DNA from: Candidatus Kapaibacterium sp.
GTDB taxonomy: Bacteria > Bacteroidota > Ignavibacteria > Kapaibacteriales > UBA2268
Reading direction: 5' to 3'
Assembly: GCA_028691175.1 (NCBI GenBank)
Contig: JAQUZU010000087.1
Coordinates: forward strand, 1-7,471
DNA length: 7,471 nucleotides
Shown: positions 6,444 to 7,471 of the stretch, in pieces
Layout of the letters: each line of letters opens with the position of its first letter
Position numbering within the stretch: position 1 is the first letter of the stretch
Program-made: the position numbers and the translations under genes
The notes under the pieces: model-generated
The model's database searches: none
Told to the model about the DNA's origin: nothing
What the model saw: the letters and a program-made list of their open reading frames with translations, nothing else

Positions 6444-7235
6444 ATGAACGTTTTAGAAAAATATTTCCGTGCTGTCGAAGCAAAAAATTCACGTCTCTGC
6501 GTAGGATTAGACACCACGCTCGAAAAAATCCCTCACACTCTCGCTTCCCGCGGAATAGACGGAATGTATAAATTTAACCGTCAAATTATTAAAGCAACTG
6601 CACCATACGCCGCTTGCTACAAGATTAATCTTGCTTTTTATGAACAATACGGTGCAGAGGGATTTGAGTTGGTAAAGAAAACTCTTGCTCAAATTCCGGA
6701 CGATATCGTAACAATTGCCGACGCAAAACGCGGCGACATCGGAAATACATCAAAAGCATACGCTCGTGCTGTTTTCGACGATTTAAAGGCAGATGCCGTT
6801 ACTGTAAGTCCATATATGGGAAGCGATTCCGTCGAGCCGTTTCTGTTCGGAGACAAATTCGTCTTTGTACTTGCCCTGACATCTAATGTCGGCTCCGGCG
6901 ATTTTCAACGCCTCGAGAGCAACGGAAAACCTCTTTTTATGCACGTAATCGAAAAAGCCTGCACTTGGACGCCTGAAAGCAAACTAGGCTTTGTGGTCGG
7001 AGCAACTCATCCGGACGAAATTGCCGAAATCCGCAAGGTAATCCCTGAACGCCTGCTGCTAATTCCGGGAGTCGGAACTCAGGGCGGAGACCTCGAGGGC
7101 ACCCGAAAGGCTAACGGAACAAGTCCATACACGATAAATGTTTCTCGCGATATACTGTATCGCACTCGAAACGAAGATTTTGCAGAACTTGCCGGCGAAA
7201 GAGCGAAATATTACGCCGAGCAAATGGGAAAATAA
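6444..7235 (+). CDS. pyrF: Orotidine-5'-phosphate decarboxylase, type 2
   Basis: A 263-residue cytosolic enzyme that converts orotidine 5'-phosphate to UMP, the last step of de novo pyrimidine synthesis. The fold is a TIM barrel: LCVGLD (18-23, Asp23), YKINLAFYEQYG (59-70, Lys60), the catalytic DAKRGDIG (93-100, with Asp93, Lys95 and Asp98), VSPYMGSDSVEPF (121-133), LALTSN (143-148), PGVGTQGGD (208-216) and the phosphate-binding INVSRDI (231-237, Arg235). The DAKRGDIGNTSKAYA form and the length of about 265-275 residues place it in the type-2 subfamily rather than the E. coli type. All catalytic residues are present, so it should be active. It starts 7 nt after the M48 stop and ends 2 nt before a strong hairpin. 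No other pyrimidine gene is in view, and its pairing with a protease is probably a transcription convenience. Confidence 0.96.
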   Translation: MNVLEKYFRAVEAKNSRLCVGLDTTLEKIPHTLASRGIDGMYKFNRQIIKATAPYAACYKINLAFYEQYGAEGFELVKKTLAQIPDDIVTIADAKRGDIGNTSKAYARAVFDDLKADAVTVSPYMGSDSVEPFLFGDKFVFVLALTSNVGSGDFQRLESNGKPLFMHVIEKACTWTPESKLGFVVGATHPDEIAEIRKVIPERLLLIPGVGTQGGDLEGTRKANGTSPYTINVSRDILYRTRNEDFAELAGERAKYYAEQMGK

Positions 7236-7237
7236 AT

Positions 7238-7278
7238 AAAACAGCCGGGGCGAACTAAATATCGTCTCGGCTGTTTTT
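7238..7278. terminator. Bidirectional intrinsic terminator between pyrF and the DUF58-like gene
   Basis: ACAGCCG (7241-7247) pairs with CGGCTGT (7268-7274). The stem continues inward for six more pairs, including two G-U, to A7253-T7262, with an 8-nt loop at 7254-7261, for about 13 bp in total. Flanking A and T runs extend it outward. The plus strand ends in TTTTT (7274-7278). The minus strand ends in a T-rich tract (complement of 7229-7241). Two convergent genes meet here, so it can serve both. Confidence 0.88.
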
Positions 7279-7306
7279 ATGCTTTCTGCAAGGCGTTACC
7301 TGCCCT

Positions 7307-7471
7307 TTACATTTTACCTCTTTTTGCGATAAACTCGCGCAGTGCTTTGTCGAACGGCGAGTTCGTCAGCGTCAAATTATAATCTACATTCAAATTGCGA
7401 CATCTTTTTTTGAAGTCCTGCGTAAAATTCTGCATCGCGGTTACATACGCCTTTTGAATTTGTTGCGGTTG
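7307..7471 (-). CDS. C-terminal fragment of a probable DUF58 protein
   Basis: An open frame enters from the right edge and ends at TAA (7307-7309), giving the last 54 residues only. The tail has a helix (AYVTAMQNFTQDFKKRCRNL) followed by NVDYNLTLTNSPFDKALREF and a basic end, AKRGKM. This resembles the end of DUF58 proteins, where a helix with a Cys is followed by a Gly/Val-Asp-Tyr strand, a Thr-x-x-Pro-Phe-Asp-x-Ala-Leu motif and a terminal helix with Arg. DUF58 proteins are often found next to MoxR ATPases and VWA-domain proteins, but that neighbourhood lies outside the window. The fragment is short, so the family call is tentative. It is convergent with pyrF. Confidence 0.62.
   Translation of the reverse strand, partial: QPQQIQKAYVTAMQNFTQDFKKRCRNLNVDYNLTLTNSPFDKALREFIAKRGKM

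Overview
The window looks like an ordinary chromosomal core region from a bacterium of the Fibrobacteres-Chlorobi-Bacteroidetes (FCB) group. The evidence is a DUF2851 protein (a family I know mainly from that group), two lipoproteins with Leu-Thr-Ser/Ala-Cys lipoboxes, a type-2 PyrF and moderate-to-low GC. secD and secF are separate genes rather than the fused secDF usual in Bacteroidia, and clear Shine-Dalgarno sites precede several genes. Both points lean toward a Chlorobi/Ignavibacteria/Kapabacteria-like lineage, but this placement is inference. I see no mobile element, CRISPR array, tRNA or rRNA.

Left part (1-4539, all minus strand): reading in the direction of transcription, secD (TTG start with a full GGAGG site), secF and a single-domain STAS protein follow each other with 21-nt gaps. 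They end at a strong intrinsic terminator at 1041-1071, so they look like one transcription unit. Beyond the terminator, on the same strand, is a DUF2851 gene that starts with GTG at 954 and runs off the left edge.

Middle (4540-5614): a minus-strand gene encodes a small lipoprotein built from about eight YD/RHS-like units of roughly 26 residues. It lies upstream of secD and is divergent from the next block. The 178-base divergent intergenic region holds a candidate Bacteroidetes-type promoter and a perfect 7-1-7 palindrome just before the plus-strand operon.

Right part (5615-7471): an M48-family metallopeptidase lipoprotein and pyrF (orotidine-5'-phosphate decarboxylase) form a tight plus-strand pair, 7 nt apart. 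The pair ends at a long hairpin that can work as a terminator in both directions. A converging minus-strand gene follows, of which only the last 54 codons are visible; it looks like the C-terminus of a DUF58 protein.

Functionally, SecD/SecF drive late steps of protein export, and the two lipoproteins are clients of that export route. PyrF makes UMP. Nothing here amounts to a convincing new multi-gene system. The points most worth a second look are the STAS gene at the end of the secDF operon, the octapeptide repeat insert in SecD, the repeat lipoprotein, and the leader sequences of secD and the M48 gene.
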